Positions 37,901 to 46,926 of a DNA stretch of 64,000 nt are shown here, piece after piece. Position 1 is the stretch's first letter. Each line of letters begins with the position of its first letter. The translations under genes and the position numbers were made by a program. The stretch covers positions 186,001 through 250,000 of the forward strand of contig NZ_JDFF01000011.1 in assembly GCF_000565015.1 (NCBI RefSeq). The letters run 5' to 3'. The notes beneath the pieces were generated by a model. It was given only the letters and a program-made list of their open reading frames with translations. It ran no database searches and was not told the origin of the DNA. The DNA comes from Porphyromonas catoniae ATCC 51270. GTDB taxonomy: Bacteria; Bacteroidota; Bacteroidia; Bacteroidales; Porphyromonadaceae.

Positions 37901-40835
37901 CATGGATGGTACTCGGAGTGAAGCCATCCTTAGGAAGAGGTAGCGTAAGGCTGTTAATCACTTCCGACTTAGAGCGTAGGATGCCCTCTGCTATACTCCC
38001 TCCGTCGTAATATACCTCATAGAAGATATAGCCGTCTTGCAGCGCACTCATCCAATAGATGCGAGGAGGCTGTGATGGGCTATATTTATCTGTGGCAGCC
38101 TGAGCAATGAGGGGATACATGAAGCCTGGTATGGTCTTATCCTTCGCTCCATCGTAGAGGTAGAAGGTGCGCTTCCCTTCAAACTTCACGCCCTTACCAT
38201 AGTCAGAGCTAAAATGAAGTTCGTACCGTCCAGCAGGCAGTGGTGCTAAGGTTGGGCGAAGCTCTATGATACTATCGGGCTGTGCATTACCTCTATATAG
38301 GACACGACCCTCTTGCTGAATCGTATAGGAGATCTGGCGAATTTCATTCTCATCCTCTTGTCCATAGACACCAAATGCGATGGATACATCACCACGCTCC
38401 TTATTGATTAGTCCAGGCACATCTACGTAGATTGACCCTACGCCCGACCCTACAGGCAGGAAGACCGTCTCTGAGTGGGACTCACCCGTAGCATCTGTAG
38501 TTGTTATACGGAGTGTATACTGATACCAAGAGAAATAGCAGGGATACTTCTCCTCTTCCTTCATTGGCTCTATCTCTTGGAGCATAGCAGGAATAACGAA
38601 CTGCCCCTTCTCATCTGTCGTCAGAGTGCTATCTGCTAATGTTTTGTTGATATTATCCCTACCTCTATAACTATACCAAGGGTGCCATACATAGCGGTTA
38701 GCCGAAAGGGTATACTTGACCTTTACCCCAGCTATACCAGTACCACTGAGCGTACGCACCAGCCCTGGCACACGCACCGTCTCACCCACCTTGTAGGGTG
38801 GCTTAGGTGGTGTCATGACCAGCTCGGTAGAGCGGCGTTTGTACTCAGAGACCTCGAAGCTCTTCATCTCCGTACCGGCAGTGTATAACCCATTCTTTGC
38901 TGGTGCAGCAAAGTAAGCCCTGACTGAATATCGCCCTGTGATACGATCCGTAGGAAGGGTGAACTCTACGGCAAAACTGCCCCTACGATTTGGGATCACC
39001 TCCGTACGTGTCACCTCCTTACCATTAGCATCATAGAGCTCGACACGTACGGCACGCCCTGTACTCACCCGTGCCGTCTCAACAAGGCGACCTACCTCGG
39101 CCGTCCATCCATAGACATGTACTTTTTGCCCGGGGCGGTATGCAGGTCGGTCAGGCATGATCCAGATCATCTCCGCCCGAGCCTTGGGCTCAAAGGTGAA
39201 GGACTCATCGCTATCCCTTCCATAATAATCCCCCTCATCAATCCATAGCGGGTCTGAGCCATCGGCTAGAGCGTAGACCTCTACATCCTCATCTGGTGTC
39301 ATGCGACCAAATGCATCGGTCTTGACTCGGTTTCTGAACTTATAGTCAGGTACCTCCTCTCCATCTCCATCCTCATCATTATCCTCATATCCATTGATCA
39401 TGACACCCGAGAGTGGCCGTCCCGTCATGGCCTCCAGCCATTGCAACTGTGAGCCCTTGATCTGGTCAATCTGCTCAACCACGACATGCTTCGTGAAGAT
39501 GAAGCTATCCTCAGAGCTCTCCCGACAACCAGATGAACGGGGGTCACGCATGGGTACTACCTGCACGTGGTATTCACCTACACGGGGGAGCTTGAAGGAT
39601 AGCTCCTCGTGCTGAGCATAGCCTAAGCTATCGAGTGAGAAATCAATAATCCTTGTCTCCAGAGGCTGTGCATCCTTAGTGGGTTCCCATTCTAGTTGGT
39701 TCGGCATTTGGATCTTGGGAGCAACGAAAAGTCTGACCTCGGCACGTCGCACGAGGTACACCCCTCCGAGCCCTATCGTGACGCTGTCTCTGCCCGTCAC
39801 CCTTCTCGGCACCCCTAGAGAATAGTCACTTTGCAAAGCATTATGATGAGATTTAGCCAGCTCCTTCAGCATTTTCTTAGGGAGCTGTACTCCCTTCTTT
39901 AGGAAATACTCAATAAAGGAAGCATAGGCTGTCCCCTTACGAGGATAGAGGGACCGTAGGATCTCTACATAATTACCAATCTCAGGCGCTGCAATATACT
40001 TATTTGCAAAGGCATAGAGGAGTTCCTCAGTACGTTGCTTTGATAGTTTATTCCGTTTAAGCCTAAGGTCCTGCAGGAGGAGCTGATAATCTACTTGGCT
40101 ACGGAAATACACACTGCTTGCCTTCTCTGCCACAGGTCGTATCCAGCTCATCAAGTCTGTATAGAGTGTATTGTACGCAACCTCACTATAACGATCTGGT
40201 TCAAAGCGAGCCGTAGCTCCAATGAGGGCTGTACCAAATGTACGCACCCCAATGACCGGATTTACGCTTGGGAAAACTAGCTCATAGTCGCCCAGAGGCT
40301 CAGCTAGTAGCGAGGCTGAGCCCCTTAGCTCCGTCATCAGACCTTGGTAATACTTGAAGTATTGCCTGGTTGACCAATACGTTGGATCAAATGCTGTACT
40401 ATCCTTTAGCCGTCTGATGTCCTCGTTATAGAAATAGCGAGGACGTACCGACTCATGTCGTGTTAGGCTGTAGAGATTTAGAGCCACCTTATCGAGTGGT
40501 GTGAGCCAAGGAAGTGAACGAAGCTGATGTAGATCTTTGAAGAAGGTTGTCTTCTGTTTCCTATCTATTCGATGGGTATTCGTATCCACCACCTCAAGAC
40601 CCTTGAGTATGAAGTGTAGTTGACGCTTCTCTCGCCCAAAGGCTACAAGCTCTTCACCGGCTTTAATCGCACTTTTAGGGAGGCCCTTATCCGTGGCACG
40701 CTCTATTTCTTTTAGGAGAGCCTCTCCACTTTGGGCTTTTCTCTGAGCGTACACGTTGGGCGCAAGGCTAAGGGCAAGGCATCCGAGTAGCACGATGCCC
40801 AAGACTCTTTGGATAAGGTCTTTTAATTGACACAT
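34908..40835 (-). CDS. Alpha-2-macroglobulin-family large secreted protein, no thioester motif
   Basis: 1975 residues with a signal peptide (MCQLKDLIQRVLGIVLLGCLALSLAPNVYAQ). The central part has macroglobulin domains (AYRPGQKVHVYGWTAEVG; YKVGETVRVPGLVRTLSGTGIAGVKVKYTLSANRYVW), then the bridging region WSFHTPETLTRWKLIVLAHT...FSVRPNVPRFLREGDSVIISTSVSN. An alpha-helical toroid-like domain follows from about residue 1420. The Cys-x-Glu-Gln thioester expected at its start is absent (LGLTKGASALDAATALYAQ). About residues 1140-1160 carry VVVSGYSAPRIAIRGYAS, which resembles a SusC TonB-box/plug start. Bacterial macroglobulins are thought to trap proteases in the cell envelope; without a thioester any trapping would be conformational. 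It is a single-gene unit with a -7 box about 90 bp upstream. Confidence 0.93.
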   Translation of the reverse strand: MCQLKDLIQRVLGIVLLGCLALSLAPNVYAQRKAQSGEALLKEIERATDKGLPKSAIKAGEELVAFGREKRQLHFILKGLEVVDTNTHRIDRKQKTTFFKDLHQLRSLPWLTPLDKVALNLYSLTRHESVRPRYFYNEDIRRLKDSTAFDPTYWSTRQYFKYYQGLMTELRGSASLLAEPLGDYELVFPSVNPVIGVRTFGTALIGATARFEPDRYSEVAYNTLYTDLMSWIRPVAEKASSVYFRSQVDYQLLLQDLRLKRNKLSKQRTEELLYAFANKYIAAPEIGNYVEILRSLYPRKGTAYASFIEYFLKKGVQLPKKMLKELAKSHHNALQSDYSLGVPRRVTGRDSVTIGLGGVYLVRRAEVRLFVAPKIQMPNQLEWEPTKDAQPLETRIIDFSLDSLGYAQHEELSFKLPRVGEYHVQVVPMRDPRSSGCRESSEDSFIFTKHVVVEQIDQIKGSQLQWLEAMTGRPLSGVMINGYEDNDEDGDGEEVPDYKFRNRVKTDAFGRMTPDEDVEVYALADGSDPLWIDEGDYYGRDSDESFTFEPKARAEMIWIMPDRPAYRPGQKVHVYGWTAEVGRLVETARVSTGRAVRVELYDANGKEVTRTEVIPNRRGSFAVEFTLPTDRITGRYSVRAYFAAPAKNGLYTAGTEMKSFEVSEYKRRSTELVMTPPKPPYKVGETVRVPGLVRTLSGTGIAGVKVKYTLSANRYVWHPWYSYRGRDNINKTLADSTLTTDEKGQFVIPAMLQEIEPMKEEEKYPCYFSWYQYTLRITTTDATGESHSETVFLPVGSGVGSIYVDVPGLINKERGDVSIAFGVYGQEDENEIRQISYTIQQEGRVLYRGNAQPDSIIELRPTLAPLPAGRYELHFSSDYGKGVKFEGKRTFYLYDGAKDKTIPGFMYPLIAQAATDKYSPSQPPRIYWMSALQDGYIFYEVYYDGGSIAEGILRSKSEVINSLTLPLPKDGFTPSTIHVRLYTMNHGALIEQRVSIDRAEPERELTLKWDTFRDRILAGSDEQWSFTLTHKGKRVNDASIAVWMYDAALDQFGRLPLGFDPLTLDELSVDSLSSDRYRPYLHFSPEGMFPIVPWAKLTERDQPSSKFVTPDSTKTPNTPDVDDGEEEEYMLDKSDAKMLAEEASLDAVVVSGYSAPRIAIRGYASAMVAKEASPSVTDRTLNTTQAKLTKPKLKDEKLAPVTMRTNFSESAYFYPYLQTDKTGKVSWSFHTPETLTRWKLIVLAHTSDMKLLEHTETIEAYKDFSVRPNVPRFLREGDSVIISTSVSNGSKVNQKGEFTLELFDVKTKRVVSSRKEPFTLQAGASTDIALPVGGFEGLDSVGLRVVARGKTSSDGEQHLIPVLPSREKVTESLAFTLSKQGRHEIILDSLYPSNGYLPEQGRFDLRVESNPLYLALSALPELGLTKGASALDAATALYAQSVALEVSHAEGFKDWFEARWKALPASERSRLGQDDSLKTQSLVETPWVREAEREGNRERILLEYLQNPMKLVPLSRILKQLSDLQLSDGLWSWYPGMKGSIYTTEAVLRLLLRTPAFPRLERADQLRIEELVRKGFRALEPSIISQYHSILKKKKKGLYKYAYTDLDYLYLTALASERGIYQAEGEAKKARDFFYNELKKTALQLPLSEKAMAAVVFAYGRDTALAKACIASLREYLKEDKRGMYYANEDFLGYFWCSRTIPTMTATLEALRIVSPEDITTMSQMQRWIINEKRATSWRSSLASSEAIYALSLDLGGKNAPRRTNSSSVIVPLSDGTTFRTEGAYITASLPFTSSVRPSGAMTVTTQSDGEVWGAALAHYTLPTSQIEARGRELKVKRELFVVSKEAGKQVLLPLDEGHELRVGDRLWTRITLILDQDLDFVALHDPRAGFAEPIIQTAGYRWGAGTGYYVEPRDKETNFFFDRLKRGEYTLEYEQYVTRSGRYSGLVTKVQSAYAPEYTAHTAPSALQLVLPMK

Positions 40836-40921
40836 TGGATTATCTCTTTAGTACAGGTAGCTGTTATCTACGGAGCAGGTCTCAGAGGATTGTCTTTTTA
40901 CATTCTTTACCTGCTTCCTCC

Positions 40922-40929
40922 CAAAGGTA
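40922..40929 (-). promoter_or_regulatory. -7 promoter box of the macroglobulin gene
   Basis: TACCTTTG on the minus strand, a full TAnnTTTG match, about 90 bp upstream of the start. Confidence 0.6.
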
Positions 40930-41105
40930 TAAATTTTCTTGCTTAGCCCTCTGCACACTCGTATGCATTCCCACGAAGGCAAATAATCTGAGCAAAACCA
41001 TTGCGTGAGCATGAAAATCTATAAGGGGCAAAAAGGGCAACCCCGAGCCAATCACAACACATTTACTACCAACGTGATACGGGAGCACAAAAAATCGACC
41101 TAAGC

Positions 41106-41212
41106 GAGTTACCATAACTCGTTGCAACGAGTTATGGTAACTCATCAGAAAAAGTTATGGTAACTCGCCGAGACGAGTTACCATAAGTCGTTATCACGAG
41201 TTATTATAACTC
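41106..41212. repeat. Pentameric 23-bp palindrome array 5
   Basis: Cores at 41106, 41129, 41152, 41175 and 41198, exact 23-bp step. Unit 3 begins AAGTT and unit 5 has a TTATTATAA centre. Polarity is mixed (TTACCA, TTATGG, TTATGG, TTACCA, neutral), the only array whose three middle units do not agree. A box-like AACACCCTAAATAT lies to the right at 41240-41253 in the opposite orientation to arrays 1, 2 and 4. The gap is divergent (macroglobulin, dipeptidase); the rest of 40836-41568 shows no gene. Confidence 0.97.
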
Positions 41213-41568
41213 ATTAGCTGGACTTTCCCACAAGAACATAACACCCTAAATATAAACACGTTACAAAACACACCGAAAGAGGGTGACTCCATATTAAGAT
41301 ATAGGCTTATGGTATGTGCAGGTTGACGCCACCCCTCAACACAGAGGAGCTACATAGATATATGACGGGGAAGCAAAGGGAACGTGCCCCTCGCTGAAGA
41401 GAACTTGCAGAAATGGGCATTAACCCCTTCCACTCATATAGCAGGACGTATGGCGCAAAAGTATTAGTCACTAATTTGTTGTACATTTACCCTAAATATT
41501 AAGAGGTACTTTCCCCTCCCCTCGCACGCAATTGGTGGGGGACACAACTAACTAAACAATACTTCAGT

Positions 41569-42933
41569 ATGAGCCAGATAAAAGAATTCATCAAGCAGAA
41601 CGAAGGCCGTTTCCTAGAGGATCTATTTGCCCTCATCCGTATCCCATCCGTGAGTGCCCAGAGTGAGCACAAGCCCGACATGCAGCGCTGTGCAGAGCAC
41701 TGGCGTGAGCATCTGCTGAGTCTAGGGGTGCAGACCGTCGAGATCTATCAGACGGCGGGTAATCCCATCGTCTTCGGGCACTACGAGAAGGATCCCTCCC
41801 TACCCACCATCCTCGTCTATGCTCACTACGATGTGATGCCCCCCGAGCCTCTTGAGCTGTGGAAGAGCGAACCCTTCGAGCCCGAGGTACGTGATGGCCA
41901 TATCTGGGCACGTGGCGCCGATGACGACAAGGGACAGTCTATGATCCAGGTCAAGGGCTTCGAGACGGCGATGGCACTAGGGCTGGTACACTGCAACGTG
42001 AAGTTCCTCTTCGAGGGCGAGGAGGAGATCGGCTCAACACATCTGGAGCAGTTCTGCCGTGAGCACCTAGAGATGCTACGTGCAGACAATATCATCGTCT
42101 CTGACACGAGCATGGTCAGCGCCGAGACCCCTTCGCTCACGACGGGGCTACGTGGCTTGGCCTACTGGGAGATCGAGGTCACGGGTGCTAACCACGACCT
42201 ACACTCAGGGCACTTCGGTGGTGCGGTGGCGAACCCCATCAACGAGCTCTGCAAGCTCATCGCACAGGTACAGGACAAGGACGGGCGCATCACCATCCCA
42301 CACTTCTACGACGACGTCGTGCCCCTCTCAGATGAAGAGCGTGCGATGATCGCCAAGATTCCATTCAGCGAAGAGGAGTACAAGAAGTTCCTCGACGTAG
42401 ATGACCTCTTCGGCGAAGTGGGTTACCACACCCTCGAGCGTAATAGCTGCCGTCCAAGCTTCGATGTCTGCGGGATCTGGGGTGGTTACCAAGGCGAGGG
42501 AGCAAAGACCGTCCTGCCCTCCAAGGCCTACGCTAAGGTCTCCTGCCGTCTTGTCGCCAATCAAGACCACCACACCGTCAGCGAAGCCTTCATCAAGTAT
42601 ATCGAGCAGATCGCACCCAAGTACGTGCGTGTGAAGGTCACCCCCATGCACGGAGGTGAGGCCTACCTCTGCCCCATCGATCTACCTGCCTACCAAGCAG
42701 CCGAGGAGGCTATTGCTGTAGCCTTCGGCAAGCGTCCTCTAGCGGTACGCCGTGGGGGGAGTATTCCCATCATCGCAGCCTTCGAGCGGGTGTTTGGCAT
42801 CAAGACGATCCTCATGGGCTTCGGTCTGGAGAGCAACGCTATCCATTCGCCCAATGAGAATATGCCCCTAGATATCTTCTACAAGGGCATCGAGTCCGTC
42901 GCCGAGTTCTACAAGATCTACCCCAAGAGATAA
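41569..42933 (+). CDS. M20-family dipeptidase
   Basis: 454 residues. The dinuclear zinc site is complete: His 86 and Asp 88 in YAHYDVMPPEP, the bridging Asp in WARGADDDKGQ (118-120), Glu residues in FEGEEEIGS (149-153), and a later His in GHFGGAVANP. Length and motif set match the M20 dipeptidase group that hydrolyses dipeptides in the cytoplasm. It is followed 10 bp later by an amidohydrolase gene on the same strand, so the two are likely one transcript. A clear TAnnTTTG box was not found upstream. Confidence 0.94.
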   Translation: MSQIKEFIKQNEGRFLEDLFALIRIPSVSAQSEHKPDMQRCAEHWREHLLSLGVQTVEIYQTAGNPIVFGHYEKDPSLPTILVYAHYDVMPPEPLELWKSEPFEPEVRDGHIWARGADDDKGQSMIQVKGFETAMALGLVHCNVKFLFEGEEEIGSTHLEQFCREHLEMLRADNIIVSDTSMVSAETPSLTTGLRGLAYWEIEVTGANHDLHSGHFGGAVANPINELCKLIAQVQDKDGRITIPHFYDDVVPLSDEERAMIAKIPFSEEEYKKFLDVDDLFGEVGYHTLERNSCRPSFDVCGIWGGYQGEGAKTVLPSKAYAKVSCRLVANQDHHTVSEAFIKYIEQIAPKYVRVKVTPMHGGEAYLCPIDLPAYQAAEEAIAVAFGKRPLAVRRGGSIPIIAAFERVFGIKTILMGFGLESNAIHSPNENMPLDIFYKGIESVAEFYKIYPKR

Positions 42934-42943
42934 ATCCTCCTGC

Positions 42944-44209
42944 ATGTCCATACTGATCAAGAATGTCCTCCACGAGGACACCATCACTGACGTCCTCATC
43001 GAGGGCAACCGCATAGCTCGCATTGCCCCTAACCTCCCCTCCCCAGAGGGTGCGGAGGTGATCGATGGGACGGACAAGGCTGTCATCCCAGGCTTCATCA
43101 ATACCCATACGCATGCTGCGATGACCCTCTTCAGGGGCTACGGCGATGACCTGCCCCTAATGGAGTGGCTCGAGGACTATATCTGGCCCGTGGAGGCCAA
43201 GATGACCGCCCACGATGTCTATGTAGGTGCTCGGCTGGCTTGTCTGGAGATGCTGCGCTCGGGGACTACATGCTTCCTCGATATGTACATGCATCCACTG
43301 GAGACGGCTCGGGCTGTGGAGGAGCTGGGGCTACGTGCCCACCTCTCCTACACGCTCTTCGACCAAGGGGGGGCGGAGCGTGCAGCCCTTGATCGTAAGC
43401 GTAGCTACGAGTACTACGAGGCCTTCAAGGCCTTTAGTGACCGCATCACCTTCACCCTCGGGCCACATGCTATCTATACGGTCAGTGGGGAGCAACTGCA
43501 GTTCTGCCACAAGTTCGCCGTAGAGCATAATGTCAAGATCAACCTCCATCTAGCAGAGACCAAGGGCGAGGTGGACGAGTGTGTCCGCCAGCATGGCTTG
43601 ACGCCCGTGCGCTACCTCGAGAAGCTCGGTATCCTGAGCGAGCACCTAATCGTCGCCCATGTCGTGTGGGTGGATGATGAGGAGATGGACCTCCTAGCGA
43701 AGCATCGAGTAAGTGTCGTGCATAACCCAGCCTCGAATATGAAGCTGTGCAGTGGCTATACCTTCAAGTACGAGGAGATGAAGAAGCGGGGCATACGACT
43801 CGGTATCGGTACGGATGGTTGCTCCTCGTCCAACAACCTCGATATGGTCATAGCGATGAAGCTCGCTTCGCTCCTGGGTAAGGCTTGGCGGTTTAGCCCC
43901 ACAGCGACCAAGGCTGCGGACATCTATCACTCCGCTACGATCGGCGGGGCAGAGATACTAGAGATCCCCGCAGGACGTATCGCCGAGGGTATGCTCGCTG
44001 ACTTATCTCTTGTAGACCTCAACGTGCCCGAGCTGGTGCCTCTGAATAGTCTGACCTCCAACCTCGTCTACGCTACCTCCGGAAGTAGCTGTATCGACAC
44101 CGTCATCATCGACGGCGTCATACGCATGCGAGACCGCTACGTCCCAGGCCAGGAAGAGATCATCGCCGAGGCAAGGGAAGTCGCCCGACGGCTATTCGGA
44201 CACGGATAG
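42944..44209 (+). CDS. mtaD: Amidohydrolase, MTA/SAH deaminase type
   Basis: 421 residues. It starts with a composite beta-sandwich (MSILIKNVLHEDTITDVLIEGNRIARIAP) followed by the metal site: His 55 and His 57 in PGFINTHTHAAMTLFRG, His in LHLAETKGE, His in IVAHVVWVD, and Asp in IGTDGCSSSNNLDM. The pattern LFRGYGDDLPLMEWLEDYIWPVEA is characteristic of 5-methylthioadenosine/S-adenosylhomocysteine deaminases. It would deaminate an adenosine derivative to the inosine form. Purine nucleoside phosphorylase lies downstream, interrupted by an AT-rich insert gene. The exact substrate is inferred from the family. Confidence 0.88.
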   Translation: MSILIKNVLHEDTITDVLIEGNRIARIAPNLPSPEGAEVIDGTDKAVIPGFINTHTHAAMTLFRGYGDDLPLMEWLEDYIWPVEAKMTAHDVYVGARLACLEMLRSGTTCFLDMYMHPLETARAVEELGLRAHLSYTLFDQGGAERAALDRKRSYEYYEAFKAFSDRITFTLGPHAIYTVSGEQLQFCHKFAVEHNVKINLHLAETKGEVDECVRQHGLTPVRYLEKLGILSEHLIVAHVVWVDDEEMDLLAKHRVSVVHNPASNMKLCSGYTFKYEEMKKRGIRLGIGTDGCSSSNNLDMVIAMKLASLLGKAWRFSPTATKAADIYHSATIGGAEILEIPAGRIAEGMLADLSLVDLNVPELVPLNSLTSNLVYATSGSSCIDTVIIDGVIRMRDRYVPGQEEIIAEAREVARRLFGHG

Positions 44210-44236
44210 ATATACGCTATCAGAACCCTCTTATAG

Positions 44237-44276
44237 ACTAGCCCACATAGCCTAGAAGCTATATGGGCTAGTTTGT
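44237..44276 (+). terminator. Terminator after the deaminase gene
   Basis: 15-bp stem (44237-44251 with 44258-44272, one G-T pair), 6-nt loop, then TTTG. It isolates the deaminase transcript from the RloC-like gene. Confidence 0.8.
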
Positions 44277-44365
44277 ATCCTTGCTTTTGCTATTCGTCTT
44301 TCCATAGACAAATGTCCATTTCATAGACCGTCACATAATCCAATCTAATCAACTAATAGATTCGC

Positions 44366-44373
44366 TATATTTG
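44366..44373 (+). promoter_or_regulatory. -7 promoter box of the RloC-like gene
   Basis: TATATTTG, a TAnnTTTG match in an AT-rich stretch 64 bp before the start codon. Confidence 0.55.
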
Positions 44374-44437
44374 TGATGAATTAATCATCTTGTAGCATTT
44401 CAGGAACAGTATAAGGCTCGACAATTAAAGACTAGCT

Positions 44438-46816
44438 ATGATAAAGAAAATAGATATTCCATCCTTTGGACAATTTAAGGGCTACAAGTGGGATAAAAGG
44501 CTAAAAGATATCAGTTTTCAAGAACTGAATGTTATCTATGGAAGGAATTACTCGGGTAAGACTACTCTATCTAGGATATTTGCAAGTATTGAGCAGGGGC
44601 ATATTGCAGAGGAATATATCAAGGGAGCTTCCTTTAAACTAACAACAGAAGAGGGTGAGATTTCGGAGTCTACTTTCTCCACCACTTTTCCCTACCAGTT
44701 CAGAGTGTATAACTCGGACTTTGTCAAGCGTAACCTAGCCTTTTTCTATGATGAGACGAAACCCATTGAGTCTTTTGGGATTATCGGAGAAGAGAATAAT
44801 GAAATTCAAAGGCAGATAGATTTAATAAGTAAGGACCTAGATAGCACGCAAGAAGAGCTCAATGAGTATTCCTCTGAACTCAAAAAGCTCAAGGAAGAAT
44901 CTAAAAAAGCCGGAGAAAAAGGAACCAATAAAGCTAAGGAGATCAAAGAGAACCCTCAGCTTTGGATGGCACAATATGGATCATATGATATAACGAAATT
45001 AGATGAAGAGATCGAGAAAATAACAAAGGAAAACATCCCCGAATTGGATGATGCTGCCATCATTAAATATAAAAGGATGGTTAATGAGGAGGAGAAGTCT
45101 CCATTACAGCATGCTTCTCTTCCTGCAGGAAAGGAGCAACTTCGGCGATACACAGAGTTGGCTAAAACTCTTGTAACAAAGTCGGTTAATATCTCTAAGG
45201 TCATTGAGGTGCTTCAAAAAGATGCAGATTTGAATAAGTGGGTTGAGACAGGGTACCATTTACATCAAGAGGGACATAAGATCTGCAAGTTTTGTATGAA
45301 CTCTATTGCAGAATCTCGGTGGAAGGAACTCTATGAGCATTTTAGTAAAGAATCTTCTGATCTTAAGTCGGAGATTGAAGCGTTAGTTGATAAGCTCAGA
45401 ACAGCTAAGGATTTCCCAGCTGAATTCATACAAAAATGTAACATTACCTCCATTTCTTTCTACTCTTCATATGCAGAAAAATACGCAGAATGGGAGAAAG
45501 GATGGAATAACATCAAGGAAGAGTATATTCAGATTATCGAATGTTTGCTGTCGCAACTTGAAGCTAGGAAACGAGATATATTCACACCTCTTCAGTGGAA
45601 AGAGGTAGATGACCCTTCTAAGAAAATCGATGGTTGTATACTCTTCCTCAATAACCTAATCGATGAGCATAACATATACACCCAGAACCTTGATCAAGAG
45701 AAGAAAGAGGCCCGTGAGCATCTACGATACAATAGTATCCTTCAATTCTTTAATGAGAGCGGCTATAAAACGACCAAACAGAGAAAGGAGAAAATTGAAG
45801 AACAGGAGCGAAAGTGTAATGACTTGAATGAAAAAATCCGCAATCAAGAGGAGGAGAGGAGTAAGATTCAGCTGGAACTTAAAGATGAAAAGAGAGCAAT
45901 AAAAGCTATTAATGACTTATTAGAGTACTTTGGGTCAAAACAACTACGTTTGACATCAGAGGGTAAGGGTATGAGTTCTTCTAGGTTTGCTATTCAGCGG
46001 AGTGGAAAAACAGCTTATAACCTAAGTGATGGGGAGAAAAGTCTCATTGCTTTTTGCTACTTCATGGTTAAAATAAAAGATGAACTCGATTCTAGAGATT
46101 CTAAAAATGGTAAGCTGATCATCTTTATTGATGATCCTATATCAAGTCTTGATAGCAACCATATATTCTATATGTTTAGTCTGATAGAAACTATTATCTG
46201 CCATCCCCAGAAGTATCATCAACTCTTTATATCAACCCATAACTTAGAGTTTTTAAAATATGTACAGAGGTTGACTGAGAAAAATAAGGGTCGATGTAAT
46301 CTTAGTATCTGGAGAGAGGAATGCGACAATAGCGAATCTCGTAGTGTCATTGGAGAGATGCCTCCTTTATTACGAGATAATATCACAGAATATGGCTTTT
46401 TATTTAGGGAAATATATAGATATGTCAAGCCTTGTGGTGGAGACCGTTCTAAGTGTCTAGAGAAGGAATATACTCAGTTCTATAATCTTCCCAATAATAT
46501 GAGGAAGTTCCTTGAATGCTACTTCTCATATCGGCATCCACACTCACAAAGTCCTCTCGATAGGGAGAATCTTGAATGGTTGTTCGGGGATACACCATTT
46601 CCCGCTATGATAAATAGAATCATCAATGAAGGCTCACATTTAGCTTGGGGGGGGAGAGGTGCAAGCCTTATAACCGATACTAAGGAGGCAGAAGATGCAA
46701 GTCTACGAATCCTGAAAGCTATCAAGAAGAAGGATCCAGAACATTTTGATTCTCTCTGTCGGGCTTGTGGAATCAATCCACAGAAAGACGGTGTAAACCT
46801 CGGACAGACGGTGTAA
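44438..46816 (+). CDS. RloC-like AAA_13 ATPase, candidate anticodon nuclease (phage defence)
   Basis: 792 residues. Walker A GRNYSGKTT is at 35-43, an ABC-type signature LSDGE at 529-533, Walker B LIIFIDDPISSLD with Asp 565/566, and a switch His 601 in FISTHNLEF. Between the ATPase halves are long coiled coils around a CKFC motif (Cys 283/Cys 286), like the zinc hook of RloC and Rad50. The C-terminal domain has Arg 689-x3-Glu 693 (MRKFLECYFSYRHP) and His 734 (IINEGSH), compatible with the Arg/Glu/His nuclease triad described for PrrC/RloC anticodon nucleases. The gene is clearly AT-richer than its neighbours and sits alone between purine-metabolism genes, suggesting horizontal transfer. No restriction-modification genes are adjacent. 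A plain SMC-like ATPase of the same family is the alternative. Confidence 0.82.
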   Translation: MIKKIDIPSFGQFKGYKWDKRLKDISFQELNVIYGRNYSGKTTLSRIFASIEQGHIAEEYIKGASFKLTTEEGEISESTFSTTFPYQFRVYNSDFVKRNLAFFYDETKPIESFGIIGEENNEIQRQIDLISKDLDSTQEELNEYSSELKKLKEESKKAGEKGTNKAKEIKENPQLWMAQYGSYDITKLDEEIEKITKENIPELDDAAIIKYKRMVNEEEKSPLQHASLPAGKEQLRRYTELAKTLVTKSVNISKVIEVLQKDADLNKWVETGYHLHQEGHKICKFCMNSIAESRWKELYEHFSKESSDLKSEIEALVDKLRTAKDFPAEFIQKCNITSISFYSSYAEKYAEWEKGWNNIKEEYIQIIECLLSQLEARKRDIFTPLQWKEVDDPSKKIDGCILFLNNLIDEHNIYTQNLDQEKKEAREHLRYNSILQFFNESGYKTTKQRKEKIEEQERKCNDLNEKIRNQEEERSKIQLELKDEKRAIKAINDLLEYFGSKQLRLTSEGKGMSSSRFAIQRSGKTAYNLSDGEKSLIAFCYFMVKIKDELDSRDSKNGKLIIFIDDPISSLDSNHIFYMFSLIETIICHPQKYHQLFISTHNLEFLKYVQRLTEKNKGRCNLSIWREECDNSESRSVIGEMPPLLRDNITEYGFLFREIYRYVKPCGGDRSKCLEKEYTQFYNLPNNMRKFLECYFSYRHPHSQSPLDRENLEWLFGDTPFPAMINRIINEGSHLAWGGRGASLITDTKEAEDASLRILKAIKKKDPEHFDSLCRACGINPQKDGVNLGQTV

Positions 46817-46829
46817 ACCTCGGACAGAC
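46787..46829 (+). repeat. 20-bp tandem duplication spanning the RloC-like stop codon
   Basis: GACGGTGTAAACCTCGGACA occurs twice back to back (46787-46806, 46807-46826) plus GAC. The stop codon lies in the second copy. Because 20 is not a multiple of three, a single copy would read on in another way to a stop about 11 codons later. Confidence 0.9.
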
Positions 46830-46926
46830 CCCCTCCTCCCTCTTCCCCCTCTTCCCCTAATTATTGTTATATTCGCTATGCTCTTCAAGCAGCAGACATT
46901 AGCAACTATCAATAAGATTACTCAGT

